A stretch of DNA of 64,000 nucleotides from Nitrospira sp. (GTDB lineage Bacteria; Nitrospirota; Nitrospiria; Nitrospirales; Nitrospiraceae), in assembly GCA_029194675.1 (NCBI GenBank), contig JARFXP010000002.1, forward strand, positions 124,001 through 188,000. The letters are read 5' to 3'. The notes under the pieces are model-generated. The model saw only the letters and a program-made list of their open reading frames with translations, was not told where the DNA came from and ran no database searches. Positions within the stretch are counted from its first letter, which is position 1. Every line of letters starts with the position of its first letter. The translations under genes and the position numbers were made by a program. This document shows, in pieces, positions 25,942 through 34,325 of the stretch.

Positions 25942-26331
25942 ATGGCCACTTCCGACTCGCGCCATCAGTTCGGCCAAGCCAGCGAAATGCAGGCCGAACA
26001 GTTCTTGCTGGCCAAGGGTTACCGAATTCTCGATCGCAACGTACGGACTCCTCTCGGCGAATTGGACCTCGTGGCGGAAGACCAAGGTGTCGTGGTCTTT
26101 GTCGAGGTCAAGGGCAGGACCACGGAAGCCTTCGGCGGTGCTCTGCTGGCGGTGGATCATCGCAAGCGTGTAAAGCTGACGAAACTGGCTGCCCTATATT
26201 TAGCGCAACGGCATTGGTCCGATAAGGTTTGCCGATTCGATGTGGTGTTGGTCCAGGGGAGACCTTCCGACCAGGGACAGATCGAACATCTCCAGAACGC
26301 GTTTGACGTCGGCGAACGCGGAAGGTTCTAG
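25942..26331 (+). CDS. yraN: UPF0102/YraN-family nuclease-like protein
   Basis: A 129-residue protein with a restriction-endonuclease-like fold. The active-site-like residues are in GELDLVAEDQGVVVFVEVKG (Glu, Asp, then ExK). Family members often follow rnhB, as here (gap 3 bases), and may act in DNA processing; the precise role is not known. Confidence 0.93.
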   Translation: MATSDSRHQFGQASEMQAEQFLLAKGYRILDRNVRTPLGELDLVAEDQGVVVFVEVKGRTTEAFGGALLAVDHRKRVKLTKLAALYLAQRHWSDKVCRFDVVLVQGRPSDQGQIEHLQNAFDVGERGRF

Positions 26332-26351
26332 CCGTTCTCCAAAGGGTTTCC

Positions 26352-27041
26352 ATGGATGCCATCATTCAACTCATCCACGTGTCCAAATGGCATGATCGAA
26401 AAGCCGCGCTGTCCGATGTCACGCTCGAGATTGAAAAGGGAGAGTTTATCCTTCTCATGGGATCGAGCGGGTCGGGGAAGTCTACGCTGCTGCGCATGCT
26501 GTTCGGTGAGGAGCAGCCGGACGAAGGACAGATTTTCGTTCACGGCAGGAATGTGACGAAGCTCAGACCAACCGAGATTCCCTATCTTCGACGGAAGGTC
26601 GGCGCGGTCTTTCAAGACTTTCGTCTCTTGCCGAAGAAATCCGTCTTCGACAATGTGGCGCTTCCGTTGCTCGTTCAAGGTGTGCCCGAGAAAGATATCC
26701 GTCGTAAAGTCACGGAGGCGTTGCGCGCGGTTGATGTCGATCACAACAAAGATCAGTTGCCGAACAGTCTCTCCACGGGAGAGCAGCAGCGTGTGTGCAT
26801 TGCACGGGCGATCGTCAACGGGCCGGTGGTGCTCCTGGCCGACGAACCAACGGGCAATCTCGATCCGGAACGCACAAGAGAGATCATGGAGCTGTTCAAA
26901 TTGATCAATGCCCGAGGGACGACCGTGATCGTCGCGACGCACGATCCTCATGTCCTGAATCACGTGAATCGTCGGGTGATTACCTTGGTGCAAGGGGTAT
27001 TGCTGTCGGAGCGGCGGGTCAGGCAAGGAGTCGGCCTATGA
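26352..27041 (+). CDS. ftsE: Cell-division ATPase FtsE
   Basis: A 229-residue ABC ATPase. Walker A is GSSGSGKST (about 37-45), the signature is LSTGEQQRVCIARA (a variant of LSGGQ), and Walker B is VLLADEPTGNLD followed by the switch His in ATHDP. FtsE with FtsX couples the Z-ring to activation of periplasmic amidases through EnvC. The stop overlaps ftsX by four bases (ATGA), and envC follows: a complete FtsEX-EnvC module. Confidence 0.96.
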   Translation: MDAIIQLIHVSKWHDRKAALSDVTLEIEKGEFILLMGSSGSGKSTLLRMLFGEEQPDEGQIFVHGRNVTKLRPTEIPYLRRKVGAVFQDFRLLPKKSVFDNVALPLLVQGVPEKDIRRKVTEALRAVDVDHNKDQLPNSLSTGEQQRVCIARAIVNGPVVLLADEPTGNLDPERTREIMELFKLINARGTTVIVATHDPHVLNHVNRRVITLVQGVLLSERRVRQGVGL

Positions 27042-27937
27042 GACGACTATTTTATCTCGTTCGCGAAGCGTGGGCGAACATGCGGACTAATCGGACGACT
27101 ACGATCGTCGCCGTTCTGACCACGGCGTTTACCTTGGCCTGTGTGGGTATCTTTCTGTTGCTCTATGTGAATTTGCGGCACGCAGCGGGATCTCTCCAGG
27201 AAGATGTCAAGCTCATGGTCTATTTGGAGGATCGACTTCGGGGCGAAAGAGTGCAGGAACTGGAGCGAAAACTCAAGGCTGATCGCATGGTTGCCGAGGT
27301 GCTTTTTATTTCGAAAGAACAAGCCTTAGGAGAATTTCGAGTCCAATTCCCCGGTGAGTCCCACTTACTTGAAGGGCTTGGCGAGAATCCGCTCCCGGCT
27401 TCGTTCGTGGTGACGCTTGCGCCGAGCTTTCGGTCTCCTGACGCCATGAGAGGCTGGGTTGAACGAGTGCAAACAATGGCAGGTGTCGCCAAGGTCGACT
27501 ATAATCAGGAATGGCTCAGTTTGCTGGCCGAACTGATCGGATATATCGAGCTGGTTGCGATCGGCGTCGGGATCCTCCTCTCCGCGGCCGCAGTGACGAT
27601 CATCGGGAATACGATCAGGCTTGCTCTGTTGGCTAGACGGGAGGAGATTGAAATTCTTCGTTCGATTGGGGCTACGCGCACGTTCATCCGTATCCCATAT
27701 TTCCTCGAAGGAGCCGTGCTCGGAGCTTGTGGCAGCGCACTATCGTTAGGAATTCTTAAGGTCGCGTTTGAACTGTTCCGGCAGCAGATCCAATTGACAG
27801 GCCGTTTCAGCGGGATCGAAGGCATGATCTCGTTTTTTCCCCTCTCGGTGTGTCTGGCGCTCGTCATGGCGGGGATGGGGCTTGGTTTTGCCGGGAGCGT
27901 TGTGTCGCTTCTTCGAGTCGGGGAAGGGCGGGCATGA
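27038..27937 (+). CDS. ftsX: Cell-division membrane protein FtsX
   Basis: A 299-residue protein with four membrane helices (near 23-45, 168-190, 220-245 and 268-292) and a periplasmic loop between the first two (about 46-165) that in FtsX recruits EnvC. ATG 27038 overlaps the ftsE stop; the frame is open further upstream inside ftsE but has no reason to start there. It transmits ATP hydrolysis by FtsE across the membrane. Confidence 0.94.
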   Translation: MRRLFYLVREAWANMRTNRTTTIVAVLTTAFTLACVGIFLLLYVNLRHAAGSLQEDVKLMVYLEDRLRGERVQELERKLKADRMVAEVLFISKEQALGEFRVQFPGESHLLEGLGENPLPASFVVTLAPSFRSPDAMRGWVERVQTMAGVAKVDYNQEWLSLLAELIGYIELVAIGVGILLSAAAVTIIGNTIRLALLARREEIEILRSIGATRTFIRIPYFLEGAVLGACGSALSLGILKVAFELFRQQIQLTGRFSGIEGMISFFPLSVCLALVMAGMGLGFAGSVVSLLRVGEGRA

Positions 27938-29118
27938 GCATCTCCTTCGCCATCCTACTCTGGTGTCTTGCGGTGGGAGGAGGGTGGACATCTGCAGCTG
28001 GTGCGGCGAATGATCCGATCTCTGAAAAAATTGAGCGAGAGCGGAGGACTCTTGATCAGCTGAAGGACAAGATCGAAGAGAAGCGGAAACGAGCGGAGGA
28101 AGCAGAAAAGAAACGAGAATCGGTTCTGCAGGGCATCCAATCCCTCGATGAACGACTGGTGCATCATCGGCAAGATCATCATGAGATCAGCAAGCAACTG
28201 AGACGGAAGGATCGGGAGCTCGAAGAGATTACGGACCGGCTTGGGGCGATGCGAACCAGCATTGATGCACGACGTGAGGCCATTCTTGCCCGGCTCCGCG
28301 TGCAGTACATGGAAGGACGGTTCGGTCGTGTGAGGGTGCTCTTAACGGCGGACTCATACGGTAATTTTCAACGTCGCGGACAATACCTCTCTGCCGTTTC
28401 ACACAAGGACTACGAATTGCTGAAGACGTTCCGAGCCGATATGGAGCGGATGGAGCAGGCGGAGCATCAGCGCACCGAGGCCAGAGCCGGACTGATCGCC
28501 TTCAAGCTGAACATCGAGAAGAAACTGGTCGATATCCGAGCGCTTCAGAGGGAGAAAAAGGTCTATCTGGCGAAGATCACGCACGAAAAGGATTCCTACA
28601 ACCGCACAGTCGAAGAACTGCAGCGTTCCGCCTCGCGAGTGGATGCCCTGTTGCATGATTTGGAAACGCGCCGACGTGCCATGGCCCTGCACCCTCCGAC
28701 GGCTTCACCCTTGGCGCATGGAGTGAGAGGCACGCTACCTTGGCCGGCCGAGGGCAAAGTCGTGTCGTTTTTCGGGCGTCAGAAACACCCGACGTTCAAT
28801 ACCTATGTCCAGCGCAAAGGCATCGAAATCCGAACCGAGGAGGGAAGCTTCATCCATGCCGTCATGACCGGAAACGTCGTCTATGCGGACTGGTTGAAAG
28901 GATACGGACTCGTTATAATCTTAGATCACGCCAACGGGTTTTTCTCACTGTATGCGCACGCGTCCAAGATTCTGGCCAAAGCGGGTGAACAGGTTGCCGA
29001 AGGTCAGCCTATCGGGGAGACCGGGGACACGGGCGTGATTGGAGAAAATACTTTATACTTCGAGCTACGTGAAGGGGCCGAGCCGGTCGATCCGCTCCAC
29101 TGGCTGGCAAGACGATAA
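27934..29118 (+). CDS. envC: EnvC-like murein hydrolase activator
   Basis: A 394-residue exported protein. Signal peptide 1-25 (ILLWCLAVGGGWTSAAGAA); long coiled coil at about 28-250; C-terminal LytM/M23 domain (about 270-394). The LytM active site is degenerate: QRKGIEI where an active enzyme has HxGxD, and LYFEL where it has HLHFE, while YAHAS keeps its His. This is the EnvC pattern: no hydrolase activity itself, but binding and activation of amidases. ATG 27934 overlaps the ftsX stop, so it is translationally coupled. Confidence 0.9.
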   Translation: MSISFAILLWCLAVGGGWTSAAGAANDPISEKIERERRTLDQLKDKIEEKRKRAEEAEKKRESVLQGIQSLDERLVHHRQDHHEISKQLRRKDRELEEITDRLGAMRTSIDARREAILARLRVQYMEGRFGRVRVLLTADSYGNFQRRGQYLSAVSHKDYELLKTFRADMERMEQAEHQRTEARAGLIAFKLNIEKKLVDIRALQREKKVYLAKITHEKDSYNRTVEELQRSASRVDALLHDLETRRRAMALHPPTASPLAHGVRGTLPWPAEGKVVSFFGRQKHPTFNTYVQRKGIEIRTEEGSFIHAVMTGNVVYADWLKGYGLVIILDHANGFFSLYAHASKILAKAGEQVAEGQPIGETGDTGVIGENTLYFELREGAEPVDPLHWLARR

Positions 29119-29186
29119 AATGTGCATGGTCGGCGTCGATCCGGTCGAAGTGTCCGAAAACGTATGAAAGAAGGGATGTGAAGATT

Positions 29187-30545
29187 ATGGAACAGCAGCT
29201 GCGGCGGAAGTCTTGGGTGGTCGGACCGATGATCGCGCTCGCCCTGCTCTGCGGAGTTGTCATCGGGAAAGGCTGGGAGCGAACCGGTCACGCCGGTGAA
29301 ACCTATGAGGAGCTCAAAACCTTCTCCGAGGTCTTGAATCAGGTTCAAAAGCATTATGTCGACGAGACGAAGCCGAAGGATCTGATCCAAGGGGCCATTC
29401 GCGGCATGCTGTCGACGCTCGATCCCCACTCAGCGTATATGACTCCGGAAATGTATAAGGAGATGCAGGTCGAAACCAGGGGAGAATTCGGTGGAGTCGG
29501 CATTCAAATCGGTGTGAAGGACAACCGGCTGGCCGTGATCGCGCCGATCGAAGGCACGCCCGCGCATCGAGCTGGGATCAAAGCAGGCGATTTCATCATT
29601 AAAGTCAACGACGACACCACGAAGGATCTGACGTTGATGGATGCTGTCCAGAAGATGCGAGGGCCGAAAGGCAGTAAGGTCAACCTCACCATTCAACGGG
29701 ATGGGACGGCGGATCCCTTGGTGTTCACTCTCGTCCGGGACACCATCAAAATTGAAAGCGTGAAGTCGAAAGTCATCGACAACCTCGGCTATGTCCGGCT
29801 CACTCAATTTCAGGAAGCGACCGGTCGAGACCTTTCGAAAGCGATCAGACAGTTCAAGGATCAGAAGGTCCATGGAACCATTCTCGATCTCCGAAACAAT
29901 CCCGGCGGTTTGCTGACCGCGGCCGTCGATGTGTCCGAGCAATTTCTTCCCAGCGGGAAGCTGGTGGTGTACACCAAAAGCCGGGAAGGGAAAAAGGACG
30001 AATGGTTCGCGAAATCCAAGGATCAACTTGAAGACCTACCGGTCATCGTGCTCGTCAACGAGGGTTCGGCGAGTGCGTCGGAGATCGTAGCCGGGGCGCT
30101 GCAAGATTGGGGGCGGGCCGTCGTAGTCGGGACGACCTCGTTCGGAAAAGGGTCGGTGCAGACGATCTTGGCGTTAGGCGATGGTTCGGGGCTTCGCCTC
30201 ACGACCGCGAAGTACTATACGCCGAAAGGTCGGTCGATCCAGTCGACCGGGATTATTCCGGATATTGTGGTGAAACTGCCGCTGCCGGTGCTTGCCAAGG
30301 TGCCTGATGGGAAGTCGGCTGAAAAGGACCAGGAGGTGAAGGCAGTCAAACCACCGACAGGAAAAGATGCATCACCACCGACTGGGAAGTCTCCCGATGA
30401 GGCAAGTCCGAAGAACGGCACGGGTCAACAGTCGTTGCCGGCCGAAGCGGGAGGGGAACTCTCGCTTGAGCAGGATGTCCAGCTCCAGAAGGCGGTGGAA
30501 TTGCTGAAGAGCTGGAAGATTTTCAAGGAACTCAAGAGTTCCTAA
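29187..30545 (+). CDS. ctpA: S41-family C-terminal processing peptidase (CtpA/Prc)
   Basis: A 452-residue exported serine protease. Membrane anchor/signal at about 10-29; an N-terminal helical part with TLDPHSAYMTPEMYKEM; PDZ domain (about 85-165, GVGIQIGVKDNRLAV); protease core with the catalytic Ser in EGSASASEIVAGAL and Lys in TSFGKGSVQT. A Pro/Lys/Ser-rich linker and helical tail follow. Such proteases trim C-termini of periplasmic proteins, including murein hydrolases, which fits the neighbours. ATG 29187 was preferred to GTG 29178, whose ribosome site would be too close. Confidence 0.92.
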   Translation: MEQQLRRKSWVVGPMIALALLCGVVIGKGWERTGHAGETYEELKTFSEVLNQVQKHYVDETKPKDLIQGAIRGMLSTLDPHSAYMTPEMYKEMQVETRGEFGGVGIQIGVKDNRLAVIAPIEGTPAHRAGIKAGDFIIKVNDDTTKDLTLMDAVQKMRGPKGSKVNLTIQRDGTADPLVFTLVRDTIKIESVKSKVIDNLGYVRLTQFQEATGRDLSKAIRQFKDQKVHGTILDLRNNPGGLLTAAVDVSEQFLPSGKLVVYTKSREGKKDEWFAKSKDQLEDLPVIVLVNEGSASASEIVAGALQDWGRAVVVGTTSFGKGSVQTILALGDGSGLRLTTAKYYTPKGRSIQSTGIIPDIVVKLPLPVLAKVPDGKSAEKDQEVKAVKPPTGKDASPPTGKSPDEASPKNGTGQQSLPAEAGGELSLEQDVQLQKAVELLKSWKIFKELKSS

Positions 30546-30546
30546 C

Positions 30547-30666
30547 AGGATGCTGAAAAAGTCCGCCAGCGGTGTTCTCGCATCACTCAGAGGCTCAACG
30601 TACCGAAGCGTACGCCTCACCTCTTCGCTTGCTGCGGCCTTGCTGGACGGTCTTTTTGAGCATCCT
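30547..30666. repeat. 120-bp terminal-inverted-repeat element (MITE-like), copy 1
   Basis: Ends AGGATGCTGAAAAAG and CTTTTTGAGCATCCT are inverted repeats, extended by CCGCCAGC / GCTGGACGG-type pairing. The centre holds a palindromic TACCGAAGCGTA. A second copy of the same length lies in opposite orientation at 41252-41371. It has no reading frame of its own. It sits one base after the ctpA stop and could also work as a terminator. Confidence 0.85.
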
Positions 30667-30689
30667 GAAGTTATTCCGGTGGTAACCTG

Positions 30690-31169
30690 CTAAAGCTCAT
30701 TATTTTGTATACGTTGTCGGACAGCCTGCAGCAAATGCTCCTCTGATCCGGAGAAACTCGGCAGGGTTCGAAGCAGGTGAGATTGAATGAGCTGATCGAG
30801 GTCAAGCAGCGTCCTGATGCCGAGTCGGAAGTACAAATAGGCCACGAGTGATTCGGAGAGACCAGGAAGAGTTGCCCAATCTCTGACCTCCGTCGGGAGC
30901 GGGGTCTGAAGCTCCTCGTAGGCGCGGATGGTTCCAGTCTCAAGAAACTCTTCGATCTTTTTTGCCAGATCGGTTCCGATCCCGTCGATAGCTTCCAGAT
31001 CCTGCCGTTCCGCCACGGCTGCCACATCTTCATCGATGGCAAGCAGAGCATCCGCAGCCCGCCGATAGGCCCGCACTCGATAAGGGTTCGCCCGTTGGGA
31101 TGACAGGAGATCAGCCATCGAGCGGAAGATAATGGCAAGTTGCTGGTTGTGGTGCGGGATGGAGTTCAT
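30690..31169 (-). CDS. Helix-hairpin-helix protein resembling the N-terminus of PolX
   Basis: A 159-residue protein. Residues about 8-75 resemble the 8-kDa domain of X-family DNA polymerases (IFRSMADLLSSQRANPYRVR, then YRRAADALLAI) and about 55-110 hold two HhH motifs (LEAIDGIGTDLAKKIEEFL; LPGLSESLVAYLYFRLGI). PolX proteins continue with palm and PHP domains to about 570 residues; here the gene stops after the HhH part, so it is a stand-alone DNA-binding module or a truncated relic. ATG 31169 was chosen because the homology begins there. Confidence 0.75.
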   Translation of the reverse strand: MNSIPHHNQQLAIIFRSMADLLSSQRANPYRVRAYRRAADALLAIDEDVAAVAERQDLEAIDGIGTDLAKKIEEFLETGTIRAYEELQTPLPTEVRDWATLPGLSESLVAYLYFRLGIRTLLDLDQLIQSHLLRTLPSFSGSEEHLLQAVRQRIQNNEL

Positions 31170-31479
31170 AGACCGTGATGGCGTTATTCTGACCTGAGCA
31201 GGGATGGAGGCGCAAGATACGAGGTATGCGCACGGCTTGTGAGTCGTTGCATCAGTTCTGAATCTTCTGTGGAGAGTAGAGTGGATACTGCCAGCCTGAA
31301 GTTCTTGAAAATTGAGGTAGTGTCGGGGGAATTGAGGCTTGATGACGGCCTCGGTCCAAGGGCAAAGCATCATTCGACGTTGCAGCGGGTATCAAAGTCT
31401 GAACGGTTGGATGTAAAGATCGGGGGTGCTCGCCGGAACGGGCTCATCGCGCGTGTGATCGTGATGGTCGATCGGAATG
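31170..31479. other. Intergenic stretch, nothing recognised
   Basis: A plus-strand frame (31239-31529) is open but its translation looks like chance and it overlaps the antitoxin gene. No RNA, repeat or terminator was seen. Confidence 0.5.
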
Positions 31480-31794
31480 TTAGGCGACGGCTTTCAAGCC
31501 TCGCTGTTGCACCAGGTGTAATAGCTTGAGGGCGGTGCCTGTGGGGCGCTTCTGACCAATCTCCCACTTTTGCACTGTGGACACACTGGTATTCAGCAGC
31601 GCGGCAAAGACCGCTTGACTGACTCGTGACGCCTCGCGAATTTCTTTGATTTGTTTCGGCTTCAGCGGCGCGATGGGCGGCACGTACAGTTGGTCGAATT
31701 CGCGCAGCGTGATCCGATCCATCACGCCGGCTTTGTGTAGGCCTGTTGCTGTGGTGTGGACCGCTTCAAGAATGGCGGATGTTGCTTTCTTCAT
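31480..31794 (-). CDS. HigA-type antitoxin, XRE-family regulator
   Basis: A 104-residue protein with a C-terminal Cro/CI helix-turn-helix (about 55-95, VSQAVFAALLNTSVSTVQKW). The N-terminal part (SAILEAVHTTATGLHKAGVM) is typical of antitoxins paired with RelE-like PF06296 toxins, where the toxin gene comes first. Its start lies 29 bases inside the toxin gene. It is expected to neutralise the toxin and repress the promoter at 32185-32213. Confidence 0.87.
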   Translation of the reverse strand: MKKATSAILEAVHTTATGLHKAGVMDRITLREFDQLYVPPIAPLKPKQIKEIREASRVSQAVFAALLNTSVSTVQKWEIGQKRPTGTALKLLHLVQQRGLKAVA

Positions 31795-32161
31795 CGCAAT
31801 GCACCTCCATCAATTCCCCGGCACGTTGTGCTTTCCTGAGCGCCTGCGTCGTCAATGACAGCAAATGGGAGGCCAGCTTCTTTAAGGCGGTTTCTTCGTC
31901 CTTGTCGATGGTGCTGCGCTCGTTTTTTGAGAAACCGAACACGAAGATCCAGCGGGTTCCCTTGTTGGTCGCGACTAGCGTGCGAAAGCCACCACGCTTT
32001 CCCTGTCCAGGTCGCGCCATCCGCTTTTTCAGCAGCCCGCCACCGAGATCCGCGTCATACAGTCCTGCCGTCATTTCCCGCACAGCCGCGCACAGGCTCG
32101 TTGTGGTGAGCCCTTCTTTGCGCGCCCAACGATCAAACCAGCGGGTCTGATATACCGCCAT
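31766..32161 (-). CDS. HigB/RelE-like toxin (PF06296 type)
   Basis: A 131-residue protein. The segment KRMARPGQGKRGGFRTLVAT, followed by RWIFVFGFSKNERSTI and EETALKKLASHLL, is the family hallmark. These toxins are mRNA interferases of RelE fold. ATG 32161 (MAVYQTRWFDRW) was chosen because the family begins with this strand and because the promoter/operator lies just upstream; an ATG at 32194 would fall inside that operator. Confidence 0.85.
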   Translation of the reverse strand: MAVYQTRWFDRWARKEGLTTTSLCAAVREMTAGLYDADLGGGLLKKRMARPGQGKRGGFRTLVATNKGTRWIFVFGFSKNERSTIDKDEETALKKLASHLLSLTTQALRKAQRAGELMEVHCDEESNIRHS

Positions 32162-32184
32162 CCCGTGTCTCCGTCCACGCATTG

Positions 32185-32213
32185 TATATAGCACTTAGTG
32201 CTATGGTATGCAA
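32185..32213 (-). promoter_or_regulatory. Promoter and palindromic operator of the toxin-antitoxin pair
   Basis: Read on the minus strand: TTGCAT (32213-32208), 17 bases, TATATA (32190-32185). The spacer is almost filled by a perfect palindrome ATAGCACTTAGTGCTAT (32188-32204), so a bound HigA-like dimer would block RNA polymerase. The toxin start is 24 bases downstream. Confidence 0.75.
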
Positions 32214-32614
32214 TTGTATATTGCCCAACCTTGAGAATAGAAATGGCCGGTTGTGACAGTCCTAGCCCAAGGGCATGGATCTGTCAGGTTAGACACAGTG
32301 CAAACCGAACACTATGGCCTATTACCTGAACGCGCGCGCACGAAAATGTTTCGACTTTGCCATGTCGTTGGAGGTCGATGCACAACTGCGCCATTATTCA
32401 CCTGTTACATTTGGGACATGAAACCGCCAAGTATTTACAATAGCAGACTGTTTTGGTACCTTCCGATCGCTTGCTTCGTCTGTCCACAAGGAGTCACCTG
32501 GCATGAGTGGCATCCAGGTCCAGACCCTCTCAGTGATTGCCCAACCAGAGCTCCGTGATCCCTCTCCACGATGGGGCTACAACTCATGTTGTATGGTGTC
32601 ATCTGTTCACCGAC
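32214..32614. other. Intergenic stretch left of the IS3 element, nothing recognised
   Basis: About 400 bases between the toxin-antitoxin promoter and the left end of the IS3-type element. A plus-strand frame (32253-32558) has an implausible composition and no visible family. It may be remains of a gene disrupted by the insertion. Confidence 0.5.
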
Positions 32615-32674
32615 TGAGGTAACCTCGAAAAAGTGGACGCCTTCAACCTAGAATCAGAGGTCTGGAGGTGTGCG

Positions 32675-32989
32675 ATGGAACGAGTCCCACGACAGAAGTA
32701 TACGAAGGAGTTTCGGGAGCAAGCGGTGCAGCTTGTGCTCGAACAGGACTTGACGACTCTGGAGGCGGCGAGACGACTCGCCATTTCAGACAAGACGCTC
32801 GGGAACTGGGTGTGTCGAGCCCGGCGCGGTCAGCTCGCGACGCTGGGGGAGAGCCGACGGCCCGTGACAGAGCTGGAGGCCGAGGTCTCTCGGCTGAAGC
32901 GCGACCTGGCCGAGGCGCGGATGGAGCGCGACATCCTAAAAAAAGCCACCGCGTACTTTGCGAAGGCGCAGCTGCCCGGTACGCGCTGA
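32675..32989 (+). CDS. IS3-family transposase OrfA
   Basis: A 104-residue DNA-binding protein with helix-turn-helix (TTLEAARRLAISDKTLGNWV) and a leucine-zipper-like helix (LEAEVSRLKRDLAEARMERD). ATG 32675 follows TGGAGG. Near its end is an A7 run (32938-32944, context CTAAAAAAAGCC), where a -1 shift would fuse it to OrfB to give the full transposase. Confidence 0.92.
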   Translation: MERVPRQKYTKEFREQAVQLVLEQDLTTLEAARRLAISDKTLGNWVCRARRGQLATLGESRRPVTELEAEVSRLKRDLAEARMERDILKKATAYFAKAQLPGTR

Positions 32990-33849
32990 TGAGGACGCTG
33001 CGGCCCCACTATCCCCTGAGTCTGTGGTGTCGGGTACTGGAGGTGTCCCGAAGCGGGTACCATGCCTGGCAGAACCGCCGCCCCTCGAAGCGCGCCCAGG
33101 AGAACGCACGGCTGGAAGTGGCGATTCAGGCGGCCCATGTGCGCACCCGCCAGACCTATGGACCGGAACGCCTCCAGGCGGAATTGCGTGAGGATGGTTT
33201 TCCAGCCGGGATTGGGCGCATCAAGCGGCTGCGGAAGAAGTTGGGCTTACGCTGCACACAGGTGCGCCGGTTCACGATCACCACGGATTCGGCGCATCAA
33301 TGGCCTGTGGCGGACAATCTCCTGGCTCAAACGTTCCCCGCAACGCGCCCGAATGAGACCTGGGTCACCGACATCACCTATGTCCCCACGGGAGAAGGGT
33401 GGTTGTATCTGGCCGGGCTCAAAGATCTGTATACGTGTGAGGTGGTCGGACATGCGATGGGAGCTCGGATGACGACGGACTTGGTGCGTCACGCCTTGGT
33501 GAGAGCAGTGTGGGGGAAACGCCCACGCCCAGGCTTGATTCACCACTCCGATCGCGGATCCCAATATTGTGCCCAGGACTATCAAGAGCAGTTGCGGCAG
33601 TTCGGCCTGACCCCGTCCATGAGTCGGAAGGGCAACTGCTATGACAACGCGCCGATGGAGAGCTTCTGGGGAACGCTCAAGAATGAGCTGATCCATCACC
33701 GGCGTTATGCCACGCGGGAGCAGGCCCGGCGGGAGATCACGGAGTACATCGAGCTCTTCTATAACCGTCAACGGCGGCATTCCCGGCTCGGGAATTGCTC
33801 GCCCGCTGCATTTGCCCAGCGATGGGCCCGTCAACAGCCGGCGGCATGA
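32989..33849 (+). CDS. IS3-family transposase OrfB (DDE catalytic part)
   Basis: The integrase core is complete: Asp in WVTDITYVPTG, Asp in HHSDRGSQY, Glu in NAPMESFWGTLKNEL, and the C-terminal YNRQRRHSRLG. The ATG overlaps the orfA stop (TGATG). The main product is expected to be an OrfAB fusion made by -1 frameshifting at 32938-32944; reading back in this frame from the ATG, the sequence KKSHRVLCEG is open up to the slip site. Confidence 0.92.
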   Translation: MRTLRPHYPLSLWCRVLEVSRSGYHAWQNRRPSKRAQENARLEVAIQAAHVRTRQTYGPERLQAELREDGFPAGIGRIKRLRKKLGLRCTQVRRFTITTDSAHQWPVADNLLAQTFPATRPNETWVTDITYVPTGEGWLYLAGLKDLYTCEVVGHAMGARMTTDLVRHALVRAVWGKRPRPGLIHHSDRGSQYCAQDYQEQLRQFGLTPSMSRKGNCYDNAPMESFWGTLKNELIHHRRYATREQARREITEYIELFYNRQRRHSRLGNCSPAAFAQRWARQQPAA

Positions 33850-33889
33850 GGCTGCAATTCATGGCGTCCACTATTGACAACCGAGGTCA

Positions 33890-34101
33890 AGCTGGCGGGG
33901 AATCGCTATTACGCCTTCGCCGTGAGAACCGCCAAGCTCATAGTGGATACGGAGCAGGCCGTGACTGTTGATCGCACTGATTTCGCGAAGCCGGAGGAAT
34001 GGGGGATTAAGTCCGCCGGCACTGATGATCAATATGCAGCGCCATTGTTGCAGGATTTTAGACCAGTGGCCTTGAAATCTGGCCTCCCACCCGACATGTA
34101 A
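33890..34101 (+). pseudogene. Possible 3' gene fragment next to the IS3 right end
   Basis: About 70 codons starting inside the IS right terminus (LAGNRYYAFAVRTAKLIVDT, then FAKPEEWGIKSAG and a short tail). The composition looks like real protein, but no start or family is visible, and no matching N-terminal part was found left of the IS. Probably the remnant of a gene cut by the insertion. 34102-34325 holds nothing I can identify; no TPP riboswitch was seen before thiS. Confidence 0.35.
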
Positions 34102-34325
34102 TAGGCTCTCGTGCTGGAGCCGTGGATTCGCACCGATCTCGACAGTTGAATCTTCAACTGTCCCTAGCTCCCGCACGTTCTGCTTGCCCTCTCAGCGCTC
34201 CACCCGCAGTGACCATCTTTCTCGAATGCGCAGTAGCTTGCTCTCTGCCTGGCCGAAGCAGCTATGCTAGCGCAATTGGCAATTAGTGGGCGCTTCGTTG
34301 ACTTTGGTAATTCCGGTCCCATAGG

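Larger units (their letters stand above)
32615..33889 (+). mobile_element. IS3-family insertion sequence
   Basis: Imperfect terminal inverted repeats: TGAGGTAACCTCG then AAAAAGTGGACGCC at the left (32615-32641), and on the reverse strand TGACCTCGGTTG then TCAATAGTGGACGCC at the right (33889-33863). Between them lie orfA and orfB with the A7 slip site of the family. No clear target duplication was seen. Both genes look intact, so the copy may be active. Confidence 0.85.

Noticed and set aside
31239-31529. Plus-strand frame between the HhH gene and the antitoxin
   Set aside because: Overlaps the antitoxin gene antisense and has chance-like composition.
34102-34325. TPP riboswitch upstream of thiS
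   Set aside because: I looked for the conserved CUGAGA and ACCUGAUCUGGAUAAUGCC-type segments and did not find them.
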